64,000 bases of DNA from Dyadobacter diqingensis (GCF_024220585.1 NZ_JAMXKF010000009.1:275214-339213); one strand, 5' to 3'; positions 7,556-16,716 are shown, counted from the first letter of the stretch. A program made the numbers and translations. Notes: generated from the sequence alone by a model not told the origin.

Positions 7556-9508
7556 ATGCATTATAACAATCTGGTTATCAAACGTACCGGTTTCTTACTT
7601 TTATTTTCTTTGTGCTGCATGCTTTCTGTTTCGGCACAAAAGCAATCTTATCCCAAAGGGTATTATCAGTTCCCGATCAGGCCGGGTCTTTCCAATTCGC
7701 TTGCGGGTGTGCTGGGCGATTTGCGCAGCAACCACTTTCATGCTGGCGTAGACATCCGAACACAACAGGTGGAGGGATTGCCCGTTTATGCGGCTGCCGA
7801 GGGATATGTGTTTAAAGTGGCCGTGCAGCGCAGCGGATATGGGAATGTGATCTATCTCAGACATCCCAACGGTCAAACGACAGTTTACGGTCATTTGCAG
7901 AAATTTAGCGATTCGCTTGCAGCTTATGTCAGGAGCGAGCAGTATAAAAAGCAGACTTTTGAAATCGATTTGTTTCCGGAGCCGGGTAAATATGCTTTCA
8001 AGAAAGGACAATTGATTGCCCTTTCCGGAAATACAGGCGGCTCTGCCGGCCCCCATTTGCACTTTGAAATCCGTGATGTGCAGGATAATTATCTCAATCC
8101 GCTGTTTTTCGGTTTTAGTGAAATAAAAGATGTAACGCCTCCAAAATTTGTTAGTCTGGCCGTTCGTCCGATGGATATCAATGCCCGGGTAAATGGCAAG
8201 TTCGACAGACAAACTTATACCCCGGTTCGCCAGAAAGATGGTTCATTCAGGATTCCGGGCACGGTTACTGCTACCGGGACGCTCGGGCTGGAATTGCTGG
8301 CCCACGACATGATGACCGGGACGGGCTTTCGGTATGGTTTGCAGTGCGTGGAAATCAGGATGGATGATCAGGAAGTTTTTGCATACAACATGGAGATTTT
8401 TCCCAATGCTGCGACGCGGGATTACAACAACCTGATCGATTACGAAACCGAACAGGAGACAGGGCAGCGTTATCTCAGATGTTACGTTCCGGACGGGAAC
8501 CAGTTTGATCTGTATAAAACAGGCGCTTACAAGGGAAATCTTTTTGTGAATGATACGCTGGTGCACGAAGTTAAAATCAAGGTTTTTGATTCGTATGAGA
8601 ATTCATCTGTTCTGACATTTAGTATCAAGGGAGAAGCTGCCAATCCGCCGCTACCGGTTTATGATCTCGAAGTTAAACCAGAATGGATACAAACTGAGAT
8701 TTCGGGCAATACCCTTAAAGTCCGTGCCAAATATTACCGCAGCTCTTTGCCGCTGGCTACATTCTTCGTAGCGGGCAAGGAGGTAAAAAAAGTGCCGGAT
8801 CTGTATGAAAATGAGTCGGCGGTATTTCTTGCTGATTTGAGACAGTATATTCCTGATTCCGTACGGATTGGCAATACCACGGCCCGTACTTATTTAAGAA
8901 CCAAAATTGCTCCCGGGAAAATGTCCGCCTATAAGTCTGATCGCTGGTCGATTAATTTTGAGGCGGCAAGTTTGTTTGATACGTTGTACGTAACCGGGCA
9001 ACAGAATTATAACGCACTCACCATTAATGACAAGGGAACGGCCCTGCGCGATTATGTGACGATCACGTTCCGGCCGGAGGAAACGCCTGCCAACAAGGAA
9101 AGAAGCGGAATTTACCGCTACACCGGATATAGTTACCGTTTTATCGGAGGAAAATGGAACGGCGATGAAATCACGTTCAAAACACGGGAGCTCGGGACTT
9201 TTGTCATTCAAAAAGATACAATTCCACCAAGAGTAAGGCTGGTTGAGCATAGCAAAAAACGGATCCGCGCATACATCGGCGACGGGATGTCGGGTATTGA
9301 CCGTTTCAGGGCGCTGATCAATGGAGAATGGATCCTGATGAACTACGAAGCGAAAACAGGTTATATCTGGTCTGAAAAAATAGATGAGTCTCAACTTTTT
9401 GAAGGAGAACTCACCCTGGAAGTGACAGATGGGGCCGGAAATAGTACTATCTTGCAGACGGATTTAGTGGAATTGGTTTCTACACCCAAAAAACGAAAAA
9501 GAAAATAA
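7556..9508 (+). CDS. Secreted M23-family metallopeptidase with beta-sandwich C-terminal region
   Basis: A 650-residue exported peptidase. A signal peptide (about 1-27, ending VSAQ) is followed directly by a LytM/M23 catalytic domain (about 35-185) with Zn ligands H62 and D66 (FHAGVD), H113 (VYGHLQ) and the H167-L-H169 motif (PHLHFEIRD). M23 enzymes cut glycyl or D-Ala-diaminopimelate cross-links, or act as inactive scaffolds; here the ligand set is complete. The remaining 460 residues look beta-rich and may bind wall or partner proteins, ending in a basic KKRKRK tail. The BCP peroxiredoxin gene starts two bases after the stop, implying one transcript. Confidence 0.92.
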   Translation: MHYNNLVIKRTGFLLLFSLCCMLSVSAQKQSYPKGYYQFPIRPGLSNSLAGVLGDLRSNHFHAGVDIRTQQVEGLPVYAAAEGYVFKVAVQRSGYGNVIYLRHPNGQTTVYGHLQKFSDSLAAYVRSEQYKKQTFEIDLFPEPGKYAFKKGQLIALSGNTGGSAGPHLHFEIRDVQDNYLNPLFFGFSEIKDVTPPKFVSLAVRPMDINARVNGKFDRQTYTPVRQKDGSFRIPGTVTATGTLGLELLAHDMMTGTGFRYGLQCVEIRMDDQEVFAYNMEIFPNAATRDYNNLIDYETEQETGQRYLRCYVPDGNQFDLYKTGAYKGNLFVNDTLVHEVKIKVFDSYENSSVLTFSIKGEAANPPLPVYDLEVKPEWIQTEISGNTLKVRAKYYRSSLPLATFFVAGKEVKKVPDLYENESAVFLADLRQYIPDSVRIGNTTARTYLRTKIAPGKMSAYKSDRWSINFEAASLFDTLYVTGQQNYNALTINDKGTALRDYVTITFRPEETPANKERSGIYRYTGYSYRFIGGKWNGDEITFKTRELGTFVIQKDTIPPRVRLVEHSKKRIRAYIGDGMSGIDRFRALINGEWILMNYEAKTGYIWSEKIDESQLFEGELTLEVTDGAGNSTILQTDLVELVSTPKKRKRK

Positions 9509-9510
9509 AT

Positions 9511-9969
9511 ATGGCTCTTCAGATTGGCGATCCCGCACCGGAAATTTTAGCAAAAGATCAAAGTGGCAATGAAGTAAAACTGTCTGATTACAAAGGGAAA
9601 AAGGTTATTCTTTACTTTTATCCGAAAGACGATACACCCGGCTGTACCGCGCAGGCATGTAACCTGAGAGACAATTATGACGCTCTGTTAGACAAAGGTT
9701 ATGTGGTTTTGGGCGTAAGTGTTGACGATGAAAAATCGCACCAGAAGTTTATCAAAAAATTTGATCTTCCGTTCCCATTGCTTGCAGATACCGACCATGC
9801 TATTGTTGAAGCATATCATGTTTGGGTAGAAAAAAACATGTATGGCAGAACTTATATGGGGACAGCACGCACAACTTTCGTCATAGATGAAAATGGTGTT
9901 ATTTCTGAAATTATTCAGAAAGTAGATACCAAAAACCATACTGATCAAATTTTGAGTAAAAATGACTAA
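9511..9969 (+). CDS. bcp: Thioredoxin-dependent thiol peroxidase (BCP peroxiredoxin)
   Basis: A 152-residue atypical 2-Cys peroxiredoxin that reduces hydrogen peroxide and organic peroxides using thioredoxin in the cytoplasm. The peroxidatic Cys C45 lies in DDTPGCTAQAC and the resolving Cys C50 is five residues later, as in E. coli BCP. Residues KVILYFYPKDDTPGCT match the family signature closely. The gene starts two bases after the M23 peptidase stop. It is full length, with nothing odd. A possible functional link to the wall peptidase is only co-transcription. Confidence 0.95.
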   Translation: MALQIGDPAPEILAKDQSGNEVKLSDYKGKKVILYFYPKDDTPGCTAQACNLRDNYDALLDKGYVVLGVSVDDEKSHQKFIKKFDLPFPLLADTDHAIVEAYHVWVEKNMYGRTYMGTARTTFVIDENGVISEIIQKVDTKNHTDQILSKND

Positions 9970-10103
9970 TTAAAAGTCACCTATTACTGGTTTTTAATCC
10001 GTAATTCGCACCGCGTTTATGATCTAAATCATAAGAGAAGTAGCGAAAAGCTTTATCCAACTTGTATTACGCTCCAAAGAATAATTAATAATTAAATCGA
10101 GAA

Positions 10104-10961
10104 ATGGAAATTGAACAATTAGAAAAAGTAGCAGCACAAGTTCGCCGGGATATCGTTCGCATGGTACATGGCTGCCAGTCGGGACATCCGGGAGGATCTT
10201 TGGGTTGTACTGATTTATTAGTAGCGTTGTATTTCGAACGCATGAAACTGAATGAAAAAGACGGCAAAGTCGTTTTTGAAATGGACGGTAAAGGCGAAGA
10301 TTTATTCTTCCTTTCCAATGGTCACATTTCTCCATTGTTGTACAGCGTTTTAGCCCGTAAAGGATATTTCCCTGTTGCGGAAATGGCAACATTCCGTAAA
10401 CTGAATTCAAGACTTCAGGGACACCCGACTCCGCATGAGCATCTGGAAGGTATCCGTATCGCTTCCGGTTCATTGGGACAGGGTATGTCTGTTGCAATCG
10501 GAGCGGCACTTTCTAAGAAACTTAATAATGATAATAGCCTTGTTTACGTCCTGATGGGCGATGGCGAGCAGCAGGAAGGTCAGGTTTGGGAAGCAGCAAT
10601 GTTTGCACCTCACCACAAAGTGGATAACCTGATTGCGATCGTTGACTTAAACGGTCAGCAAATTGACGGGCCTACTGCGAAAGTAATGGACAACCGTGAT
10701 CTTGCTGCGAAATATGAAGCGTTTGGATGGGAAGTAATGACTGTTGAAGAAGGTAACGATATGGCTTCGGTTGTAAAAGGACTTTACGAAGCGAAAAGCA
10801 AAGCAGGACATGCAAAGCCAGTGATGATCATCCTTCACACAGGCATGGGTTATGGCGTAGATTTCATGATGGGAAGCCACAAATGGCACGGTGTTGCGCC
10901 AAATGATGAGCAATTGGCAGCAGCATTGGCTCAGTTGGAAGAGTCGATGGGGGATTATTGA
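10104..10961 (+). CDS. Transketolase, N-terminal (thiamine diphosphate-binding) subunit
   Basis: A 285-residue protein matching the first half of transketolase, which transfers two-carbon ketol units between sugar phosphates in the pentose phosphate pathway. The ThDP/Mg motif begins at GDGEQQEGQVWEAA and runs to NLIAIVDLNGQQIDG; the loops HPGGSLG and NGHISP also match. The C-terminal half is encoded separately 67 bases downstream (11029-11985), giving the split two-subunit form found in archaea, Gram-positives and many Bacteroidota. Both subunits are needed for activity. The family is certain. Confidence 0.95.
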   Translation: MEIEQLEKVAAQVRRDIVRMVHGCQSGHPGGSLGCTDLLVALYFERMKLNEKDGKVVFEMDGKGEDLFFLSNGHISPLLYSVLARKGYFPVAEMATFRKLNSRLQGHPTPHEHLEGIRIASGSLGQGMSVAIGAALSKKLNNDNSLVYVLMGDGEQQEGQVWEAAMFAPHHKVDNLIAIVDLNGQQIDGPTAKVMDNRDLAAKYEAFGWEVMTVEEGNDMASVVKGLYEAKSKAGHAKPVMIILHTGMGYGVDFMMGSHKWHGVAPNDEQLAAALAQLEESMGDY

Positions 10962-11028
10962 TCCGATAATCACTGCATATTAACTTTTGACGCCCATAAA
11001 TTAAGATAAATACTAGAAATTATTCATA

Positions 11029-11985
11029 ATGAAAAAATACACCTTCACCGAAAAAAAAGATACCCGTTCAGGCTTTGGTGCCGGAATGCATGAACTTGGT
11101 CAGAAGAACCCTAACGTTGTTGCACTTTGTGCTGACCTTGTTGGTTCTTTGAAACTTGAACCTTTCATTAAAGAAAATCCTGAAAGATTTGTTCAGTGTG
11201 GTATCTCTGAGGCAAACATGATCAGCGTTTCAGCTGGTTTGACCATCGGTGGTAAAATTCCTTTTGCAACTACTTTTGCCAACTTCGCTACCGGCCGTGT
11301 TTATGACCAGATCCGTCAAAGCGTTGCATATTCAGGCAAAAACGTAAAAATATGTGCTTCTCACGCGGGTCTTACTTTGGGAGAAGATGGTGCAACACAC
11401 CAAATCCTTGAAGATATCGGGATGATGAAAATGCTTCCGGGTATGACTGTAATCAACCCTTGCGATTACAACCAGACCAAAGCTGCGACGATCGCTATCG
11501 CTGATTACGAAGGACCGGTTTATCTTCGTTTTGGACGCCCTGTTATTCCAATTTTCACTGACGCTGATCAGAAATTCGAAATCGGAAAAGCATGGATGGT
11601 GAACGAAGGAACTGACGTAAGTATCTTCGCAACAGGCCACATGGTTTGGGAAGCAATCCAGGCTGGTGAGCAATTGGAAGCAGAAGGTATCAATGCTGAA
11701 ATTATCAATATCCACACCATCAAACCACTTGATGAAGAAGCGATTCTTAAATCCATCGCAAAAACACGTTGTGCAGTTACGGCTGAGGAACACAACCGTC
11801 TGGGCGGATTGGGCGACAGCGTTGCGCAGGTAATTGTTAAAAATGACCTGGTTCCTCAGGAATATGTTGCTGTAAACGACAGCTTCGGTGAAAGTGGAAC
11901 GCCGGCACAATTGATGGAAAAATACGGCCTGACTGCCGCTGACATCGTTGCTGCTGCAAAACGTGCAATTGCCCGTAAAAAATAA
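11029..11985 (+). CDS. Transketolase, C-terminal subunit
   Basis: A 318-residue second half of the split transketolase. It holds the pyrimidine-binding domain (about 8-170, with GISEANMISVSAGL containing the family's catalytic Glu and THQILEDIGMMKMLPG) and the C-terminal transketolase domain (about 185-310, ending in the regulatory-fold motif AEEHNRLGGLGDSV). It pairs with 10104-10961 to form the active heteromer. A strong stem-loop follows at 12035-12087 and closes the two-gene operon. Confidence 0.95.
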   Translation: MKKYTFTEKKDTRSGFGAGMHELGQKNPNVVALCADLVGSLKLEPFIKENPERFVQCGISEANMISVSAGLTIGGKIPFATTFANFATGRVYDQIRQSVAYSGKNVKICASHAGLTLGEDGATHQILEDIGMMKMLPGMTVINPCDYNQTKAATIAIADYEGPVYLRFGRPVIPIFTDADQKFEIGKAWMVNEGTDVSIFATGHMVWEAIQAGEQLEAEGINAEIINIHTIKPLDEEAILKSIAKTRCAVTAEEHNRLGGLGDSVAQVIVKNDLVPQEYVAVNDSFGESGTPAQLMEKYGLTAADIVAAAKRAIARKK

Positions 11986-12034
11986 TATGGACGGAATGGT
12001 AAATTAAAGTAACCATTGGAACCGGAATGCCTTT

Positions 12035-12087
12035 GAGTCTTGTATATAAGTAAGATAACCTCCTGCTTATGTACAAGACTCGAATTT
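12035..12087 (+). terminator. Terminator-like hairpin after split transketolase
   Basis: A 16-base stem (12035-12050 with 12066-12081, one wobble pair) with a 15-base loop, followed by a moderately T-rich tail (GAATTTTATTT). Confidence 0.65.
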
Positions 12088-12223
12088 TATTTGCCCTGAA
12101 TGAAAAAATAAACTATTATTGATTCTTTAGAGTAGAATCAATAACCACCATTGTATTTTGAAAGGGAAAAATCTATTTCGATTTGGCCTTTTATGAATCA
12201 ATCAGACTAGGACTGAGTATTAA

Positions 12224-12766
12224 ATGTCTGACGAAGAATTATTAGCTTTATTTGAAAACCCCGAAACGCGGAGAAACGCTTTCAACCAACTGGTGCGCAA
12301 GTATCAGCAAAAAGTGTATTGGCTGGTGCGTAAGATGGTGGTGGACCATGACGACGCTAATGATATCACACAGGATGTGTTTATAAAGGCGTGGACGGCA
12401 CTTGAAAATTTCAGAGGCGATTCCAAATTATATACCTGGTTATATCGCATTGCAAGTAACGAAGCGATTAACTTTTTGAATAAAAAACGCAGACGGTTTT
12501 TCGTACCGATTTATGATATTGAAAATGAATTAAGCGAAAAACTTGAAGCAGATCCTTTGGTAAGCGGTGATGCAATTCAATTGAAACTGCAAAAGGCATT
12601 ATTGAAATTACCGGAAAAACAGCGGCTCGTGTTTAACCTTAAATACTATGAAGAGCTGCCTTATGAAGAGATATCAGAGATTACAGGCACATCGGTAGGA
12701 GCGTTGAAAGCGTCGTATCACTGGGCCGTAAAAAAAATAGAAGACTTTTTAAACGAAACAGATTAA
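12224..12766 (+). CDS. ECF sigma factor, RpoE/SigW-like
   Basis: A 180-residue extracytoplasmic-function sigma factor. Region 2 spans about 20-92 and has all usual signatures: Y-Q-x-K-V-Y-W-L-V for core binding, D-D-A-x-D-I-T-Q-D-V-F for 2.2 and Y-T-W-L-Y-R-I-A-x-N for promoter melting and -10 recognition. Region 4 (about 118-175) has L-P-x-K-Q-R-x-V and a complete helix-turn-helix (LPYEEISEITGTSVGALKASYHWAVKK). The next two genes encode a single-pass membrane protein and a Spy-like periplasmic protein, suggesting envelope-stress control with the membrane protein as candidate anti-sigma factor. Confidence 0.94.
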   Translation: MSDEELLALFENPETRRNAFNQLVRKYQQKVYWLVRKMVVDHDDANDITQDVFIKAWTALENFRGDSKLYTWLYRIASNEAINFLNKKRRRFFVPIYDIENELSEKLEADPLVSGDAIQLKLQKALLKLPEKQRLVFNLKYYEELPYEEISEITGTSVGALKASYHWAVKKIEDFLNETD

Positions 12767-12821
12767 ACCATTTGTAAGTCATTAAGTCAAAGATTAGTAA
12801 GACAAAGAAACACGTATAGTC

Positions 12822-13262
12822 ATGGACAAAAAGCACATACGGTTAGACGATCTAAAAAAGGAAACGCCTTTTGTAGTACCTGATGGCTATTTTGAAAATT
12901 TACCCCAACTCATTCAGTCAAGAATTCCTAATGAAGTTGTTCGCAGACCGCTGATCCGGTGGACCTGGCAAAGGTCGGTAGGATTGGTTGCCGCGATGAG
13001 TTTTTTACTTGTTATGGTTTGGGTAACATTTCCGGAACGTCAGGGATCTTTGGGGCAGGAGCCGCTTAGCAAAATCAGCGATGCCTCGATCATCAATTAT
13101 CTGGAAGATCAGAACATCAGTTATTACGATTTAAGCGAGCATCAGGTGGTGCAAAAAGCTTTTGATACGGATTCAACTGTGTTGTATTATCTGGATGGCC
13201 TGGACGAAGATTTTATCCGTCAGCAAGTCCTTGAATCGGGTTCCGGCTCTGAGAAAATTTGA
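12822..13262 (+). CDS. Single-pass membrane protein, candidate anti-sigma factor
   Basis: A 146-residue protein with a cytoplasmic N-terminal region (1-about 48), one transmembrane helix (about 52-70, VGLVAAMSFLLVMVWVTF) and an extracytoplasmic C-terminal part with acidic and Tyr residues. The N-terminal FVVPDGYFENLPQLIQSRI pattern recurs in Bacteroidota proteins located directly after ECF sigma genes. No zinc anti-sigma H-x3-C-x2-C motif is present. The position between sigma factor and periplasmic Spy-like protein supports a regulatory role, but sigma binding is inferred. Confidence 0.75.
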   Translation: MDKKHIRLDDLKKETPFVVPDGYFENLPQLIQSRIPNEVVRRPLIRWTWQRSVGLVAAMSFLLVMVWVTFPERQGSLGQEPLSKISDASIINYLEDQNISYYDLSEHQVVQKAFDTDSTVLYYLDGLDEDFIRQQVLESGSGSEKI

Positions 13263-13282
13263 CATTTAATGACCTAACAAAA

Positions 13283-13762
13283 ATGAACCCATTACAGAAT
13301 AAATCCAACGTTAAGAGAGTAAGTTTGATGTTGTTGTTCACGCTTATTACAACGGCAGCGGCATGGGCACAACGTCCGTCCGGTGAAGAAATGCAGCGTA
13401 TTCAGGATGCGAAAATAGCCATTATTACAAACAGGCTTAACCTGACACCTGAACAGTCGACTGGTTTCTGGCCGGTTTACAACGAATATTCCCAGAAGAG
13501 GAGAGAAATTCATCGTGCCCAGCGCAAGATTATCAATGATAAAAAAGCCGAGGGCAAAACAGATGACCAGGTATTGAACAACCTTAAGGAGGTTCAGGAA
13601 CTGAAACAAAAAGAACTGGATCTTGAAAAGGAATATCAAACCCGTTTTCTAAAAGTCATTTCAGCCAGCCAGGTTATCGAATTGTATAAAGCAGAACGGA
13701 CATTCAACGACATGCTTATTCAACGCCTGAAACAACGGAAGGAGCAAAAACCTAACGAATAA
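13283..13762 (+). CDS. Periplasmic Spy/CpxP-like (LTxxQ) protein
   Basis: A 159-residue exported helical protein. The ATG at 13283 is used because it opens a clean signal peptide (about 1-30, ending AWAQ); an upstream TTG overlapping the previous stop is less likely. The mature part is highly charged and helical, with NLTPEQSTGFWPVYNEYSQKR matching the LTxxQ repeat of Spy, CpxP and ZraP, which act as envelope chaperones or metal/stress sensors. It is the last gene of the sigma/membrane-protein operon, and in CnrYXH-type systems a comparable protein senses metal for the anti-sigma complex. Chaperone or sensor role is inferred. Confidence 0.8.
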   Translation: MNPLQNKSNVKRVSLMLLFTLITTAAAWAQRPSGEEMQRIQDAKIAIITNRLNLTPEQSTGFWPVYNEYSQKRREIHRAQRKIINDKKAEGKTDDQVLNNLKEVQELKQKELDLEKEYQTRFLKVISASQVIELYKAERTFNDMLIQRLKQRKEQKPNE

Positions 13763-13783
13763 CAGGTTTTAACGGAAAAAAGA

Positions 13784-13818
13784 ATCCCCGCAAAGAATAA
13801 CTTCTTGCGGGGATTTTT
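13784..13818. terminator. Bidirectional rho-independent terminator
   Basis: Ten-base perfect stem (13784-13793 with 13805-13814) containing CCCCGC/GCGGGG, followed by TTTTT on the plus strand and preceded by an A-rich run that gives a T-run on the minus strand. It serves the Spy-like operon and the SulP gene that ends at 13840. Confidence 0.88.
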
Positions 13819-13839
13819 GATTTGTAGGGAATGCTGGTT

Positions 13840-15417
13840 TTAATGTCCGCCGACAGATGAAACGGATCTGATACCTTTTGTCTCCACTGTGATATTCTTC
13901 ATCGGAGCAGAATGCTCTTTAAATTCCTGGATAATTTCCAGCACATCGTAGTCGATATTCAAAGATTTGGAACCATCGATAATCACTTTTGAATTTTCCG
14001 GTAAGTGATCCAGCGTAAGCCCGATACTTCCTTTGTTCAAAAACGTTACCTCTTCTGATAGGACCAGCGTAATAACTTCGCCGTCTTTGTGTTCTTCCTT
14101 TTTATAATGATAAGAATGTTTGTAGTTCTTTCTCAGGATAAAATAAATCGCCACAACCATACCAATCGCAATTCCTTTTAGCAAGTCGGTACTTAAAATG
14201 GCTACTACTGTAACGAAAAACGGAATAAACTGCTCTCTTCCCAACTGGTACATGCCGCGGTAAAGCGAGAATTTGGAAAGCTTGTAACCAACCATTAAAA
14301 GAATGGCGGCAAGCGAAGCCAACGGGATAAAGTTCAGAAACCGCGGAATCAGCATCGCAGACAGCAGTAGGATAGATCCATGAACCATTGTGGCCATCTT
14401 CGTCCTTCCGCCAGATGCAATATTTGCCGAACTCCGTACAATAACCTGGGTAATCGGGAGTCCGCCGATCAGTCCTGAAAGCATATTACCAACACCCTGT
14501 GCTTTTAACTCACGGCTGGTTGGTGTGCTTCTTTTGTAAGGATCAAGCTTATCAGTTGCTTCTACTGATAACAGCGTCTCCAAACTCGCCACAATGGCCA
14601 GTGTGAAAGCCACCGTATATACTTCTACTTTGCCAATGGCGCTAAAATCCGGAGTTTTAAAGAAACTCAGAAACTCGGATGGATTGGAAGCCACCGGCAG
14701 CTGAACAAGATGTTCGCCGCTCATGGCAATTTCCGGATAAAATGCACCGAAAAACAGATTCAGTGCGATGCCTATCAACACCACAAACAACGCGCCCGGC
14801 AAGAATTTAAACAATTCGATTCTTTTCATGAACGGCTTGTCAAATAGAATGATCAGGCCGAGTGAAATTGTCGAAATGATGATAGCGCCGGTGCTGCTGT
14901 ACCTTACCGAGTTATATATTTCTGTTAAAGTATTCTGGCCGTCCTTTTGTGTGAATGCTTCATCGCCCATAAAATCTGCATCATAACCGAATGCATGAGG
15001 AATTTCCTTTAAAATTAAAGTGATACCAATGGCGGCCAGCATTCCCTTAATCACCGAGGAGGGAAAGTAATAACCGATAATTCCCGCATTCAAGAACCCT
15101 GCAATGACTTGTATCAATCCGGCAATAACGACGGCAAGCAAAAATGCTTCAAAACTGCCAAGCGTTTCAATTGCGGTAAGTACAATAACCACCAATCCGG
15201 CGGCAGGGCCCGCTACGCCAAGGGCCGATCCGCTGAGAAAACCAACCACGATTCCGCCGATCACACCGGCGATGATACCGGAGAAAAGAAGGTCGGGCCG
15301 ACCGGTCGAGGCCAGTGCAACGCCAAGGCATAACGGCAAGGCAACAAGATATACGACAAGCCCGGCAGGAAAGTCGTACTTAAGATTTGAAAATAGATTG
15401 TTCTTATTGTCTGACAT
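13840..15417 (-). CDS. SulP-family anion transporter, probable bicarbonate importer
   Basis: A 525-residue SLC26/SulP transporter with about eleven to twelve membrane helices (residues about 10-420) and a C-terminal cytoplasmic STAS domain (about 435-520). The sulfate-transporter N-terminal pattern DFPAGLVVYLVALPLCLGVALASTG and the GxSxT-like RSSANIASGGRT region are visible. SulP proteins carry sulfate, bicarbonate or other anions. Here the gene sits 46 bases downstream of a beta-carbonic anhydrase gene on the same strand, favouring bicarbonate or coupled CO2 uptake, as for BicA-like members. Ion specificity is inferred from neighbours only. Confidence 0.92.
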   Translation of the reverse strand: MSDNKNNLFSNLKYDFPAGLVVYLVALPLCLGVALASTGRPDLLFSGIIAGVIGGIVVGFLSGSALGVAGPAAGLVVIVLTAIETLGSFEAFLLAVVIAGLIQVIAGFLNAGIIGYYFPSSVIKGMLAAIGITLILKEIPHAFGYDADFMGDEAFTQKDGQNTLTEIYNSVRYSSTGAIIISTISLGLIILFDKPFMKRIELFKFLPGALFVVLIGIALNLFFGAFYPEIAMSGEHLVQLPVASNPSEFLSFFKTPDFSAIGKVEVYTVAFTLAIVASLETLLSVEATDKLDPYKRSTPTSRELKAQGVGNMLSGLIGGLPITQVIVRSSANIASGGRTKMATMVHGSILLLSAMLIPRFLNFIPLASLAAILLMVGYKLSKFSLYRGMYQLGREQFIPFFVTVVAILSTDLLKGIAIGMVVAIYFILRKNYKHSYHYKKEEHKDGEVITLVLSEEVTFLNKGSIGLTLDHLPENSKVIIDGSKSLNIDYDVLEIIQEFKEHSAPMKNITVETKGIRSVSSVGGH

Positions 15418-15463
15418 AGGAATTATTCAAAAGAATAAATTACGGTTACTTAATATTTTAGAA

Positions 15464-16108
15464 TTATACGTCCACCGTTTCCAACTTGTATACGCCTTCG
15501 ATTTCGTGCGTATCTTCAACTGTAATGTCGAGATCTTTAAGAATACCGTTTGCGATGTCATATACAAGTCCGTGAACCTGAAGAGGCTTTCCATTTGCCC
15601 AGGCATTCTGAACAATTGAGGTTTTGGTTAAATCATGAACCTGCTCCTGCACGTTCAATTCTACCAGCCTGTTGCTTCTTTTTGCAGGATCTTCAATTGC
15701 GTTCAACTCAGTCTGATGCAGGCGGTATACGTCTTTGATATGGCGCAGCCAGTTATCGATAAGACCAACCTGCTTATTTCCCATCGCTGTATTAACACCG
15801 CCACAGCCATAATGACCACAAACAATGATATGTTTCACTTGCAGCACATTAACCGCATAATCGAGTACGCTAAGCATACTGATGTCGGTATGGATCACCA
15901 TGTTGGCAATGTTGCGGTGCACAAATATGTCTCCGGGCATAGTCCCCGTAATTTCATTGGCAGGAACACGACTGTCGGAGCAGCCGATCCATAGAAACTG
16001 AGGTGATTGCCCCGCAGCAAGATTCTTGAAGAAATCAGGATTTTGGTTTGTTGTTTCCTCTACCCATTTTTTGTTGTTGCTGAAAAGCTCTCTATATGAA
16101 TTAATCAT
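15464..16108 (-). CDS. Beta-class carbonic anhydrase
   Basis: A 214-residue cytoplasmic zinc enzyme interconverting CO2 and bicarbonate. Zinc ligands C43, H99 and C102 and the D45-R47 dyad are present in IGCSDSRVPA and CGHYGCGGV, the complete beta-class active site. Length is normal for the family. It is first in a two-gene unit with the SulP transporter; together they would convert and carry inorganic carbon, useful for anaplerotic carboxylation in a heterotroph. The start at 16108 (MINSYRELF) precedes the conserved helix and looks correct. Confidence 0.95.
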   Translation of the reverse strand: MINSYRELFSNNKKWVEETTNQNPDFFKNLAAGQSPQFLWIGCSDSRVPANEITGTMPGDIFVHRNIANMVIHTDISMLSVLDYAVNVLQVKHIIVCGHYGCGGVNTAMGNKQVGLIDNWLRHIKDVYRLHQTELNAIEDPAKRSNRLVELNVQEQVHDLTKTSIVQNAWANGKPLQVHGLVYDIANGILKDLDITVEDTHEIEGVYKLETVDV

Positions 16109-16251
16109 GATGGTCTAAATTATATTTATCGGTTGAAAAAATTTAACAGCATGTACGCTGAAATCAAAAGGAATAGTGCCAGTTCGTGACGAAATGGGAC
16201 ATAATCCTGCCTGGCATAAAAAATGTCAGTTCAAAAAATCGATAAGATAAC

Positions 16252-16551
16252 TTAGGCTAGTTCGGGTGGGGGTGATACGAGATTTCTGTATATCTCGTTT
16301 TCATAAACTACGGTGTAGGAAAACGCAGTTTTTAGAATGACTGAAACCGTTATTTTACTGAAAGAAAGATGTGGTACGATCATGAGCTGATCATCGATCA
16401 TCTTTTCGGTTTCTTCGGTATTTTCATTATCGCAAGTGCCGGAGTCGCAAACAACCTTTGCTTTATCCTTAGCCAACAGAAGACTTGCAACATCTGTGGC
16501 TTTACAGATGAGGAAGGTCGTTAGCAATATCAGGCAAAGAGTTTTAAACAA
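16252..16551 (-). CDS. Hypothetical exported protein
   Basis: A 99-residue protein with a short hydrophobic N-terminus (about 1-17, MFKTLCLILLTTFLICK), then a polar region with a Cys pair (VCDSGTCDNE, about 34-40) and an acidic stretch, and a C-terminal half of mixed hydrophobic character. I recognise no family. The signal-like start and lack of an opposing gene support a real coding region, but it could be spurious. Confidence 0.5.
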   Translation of the reverse strand: MFKTLCLILLTTFLICKATDVASLLLAKDKAKVVCDSGTCDNENTEETEKMIDDQLMIVPHLSFSKITVSVILKTAFSYTVVYENEIYRNLVSPPPELA

Positions 16552-16680
16552 AACGCAAAAGATAATGGTTAGTGTTAGGATAAACAGAGAACACAGCCAA
16601 AACGTTCGGCACTTCTCTATTGGTATATCAAAATTATAGAATTGATATTTTTTTACAAAACCTTACTTGATGAACGGTTC

Positions 16681-16712
16681 AAAAAAAAGAGGAGTGTAAA
16701 ACTCCTCTTTTT
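16681..16712 (-). terminator. Rho-independent terminator of the 34-residue micro-gene
   Basis: Twelve-base perfect stem (16684-16695 with 16701-16712) with a five-base loop, followed on the minus strand by a run of eight T. It begins five bases after the stop codon of the micro-gene at 16717-16821. Confidence 0.8.
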
Positions 16713-16716
16713 ATAT

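Noticed and set aside
7601..8212. 203-codon open frame on the minus strand inside the M23 peptidase gene
   Set aside because: Antisense shadow of a clear gene with no family resemblance, signal or promoter.
11332..11910. 192-codon open frame on the minus strand inside the transketolase C-terminal subunit gene
   Set aside because: Antisense shadow; composition mirrors the real gene and the sense protein is unmistakable.
12775..12815. Repeated AAGTC/AAGAC-like units between the ECF sigma gene and its neighbour
   Set aside because: Spacings are 8 and 15, not a consistent seven, so it was not counted with the heptamer arrays.
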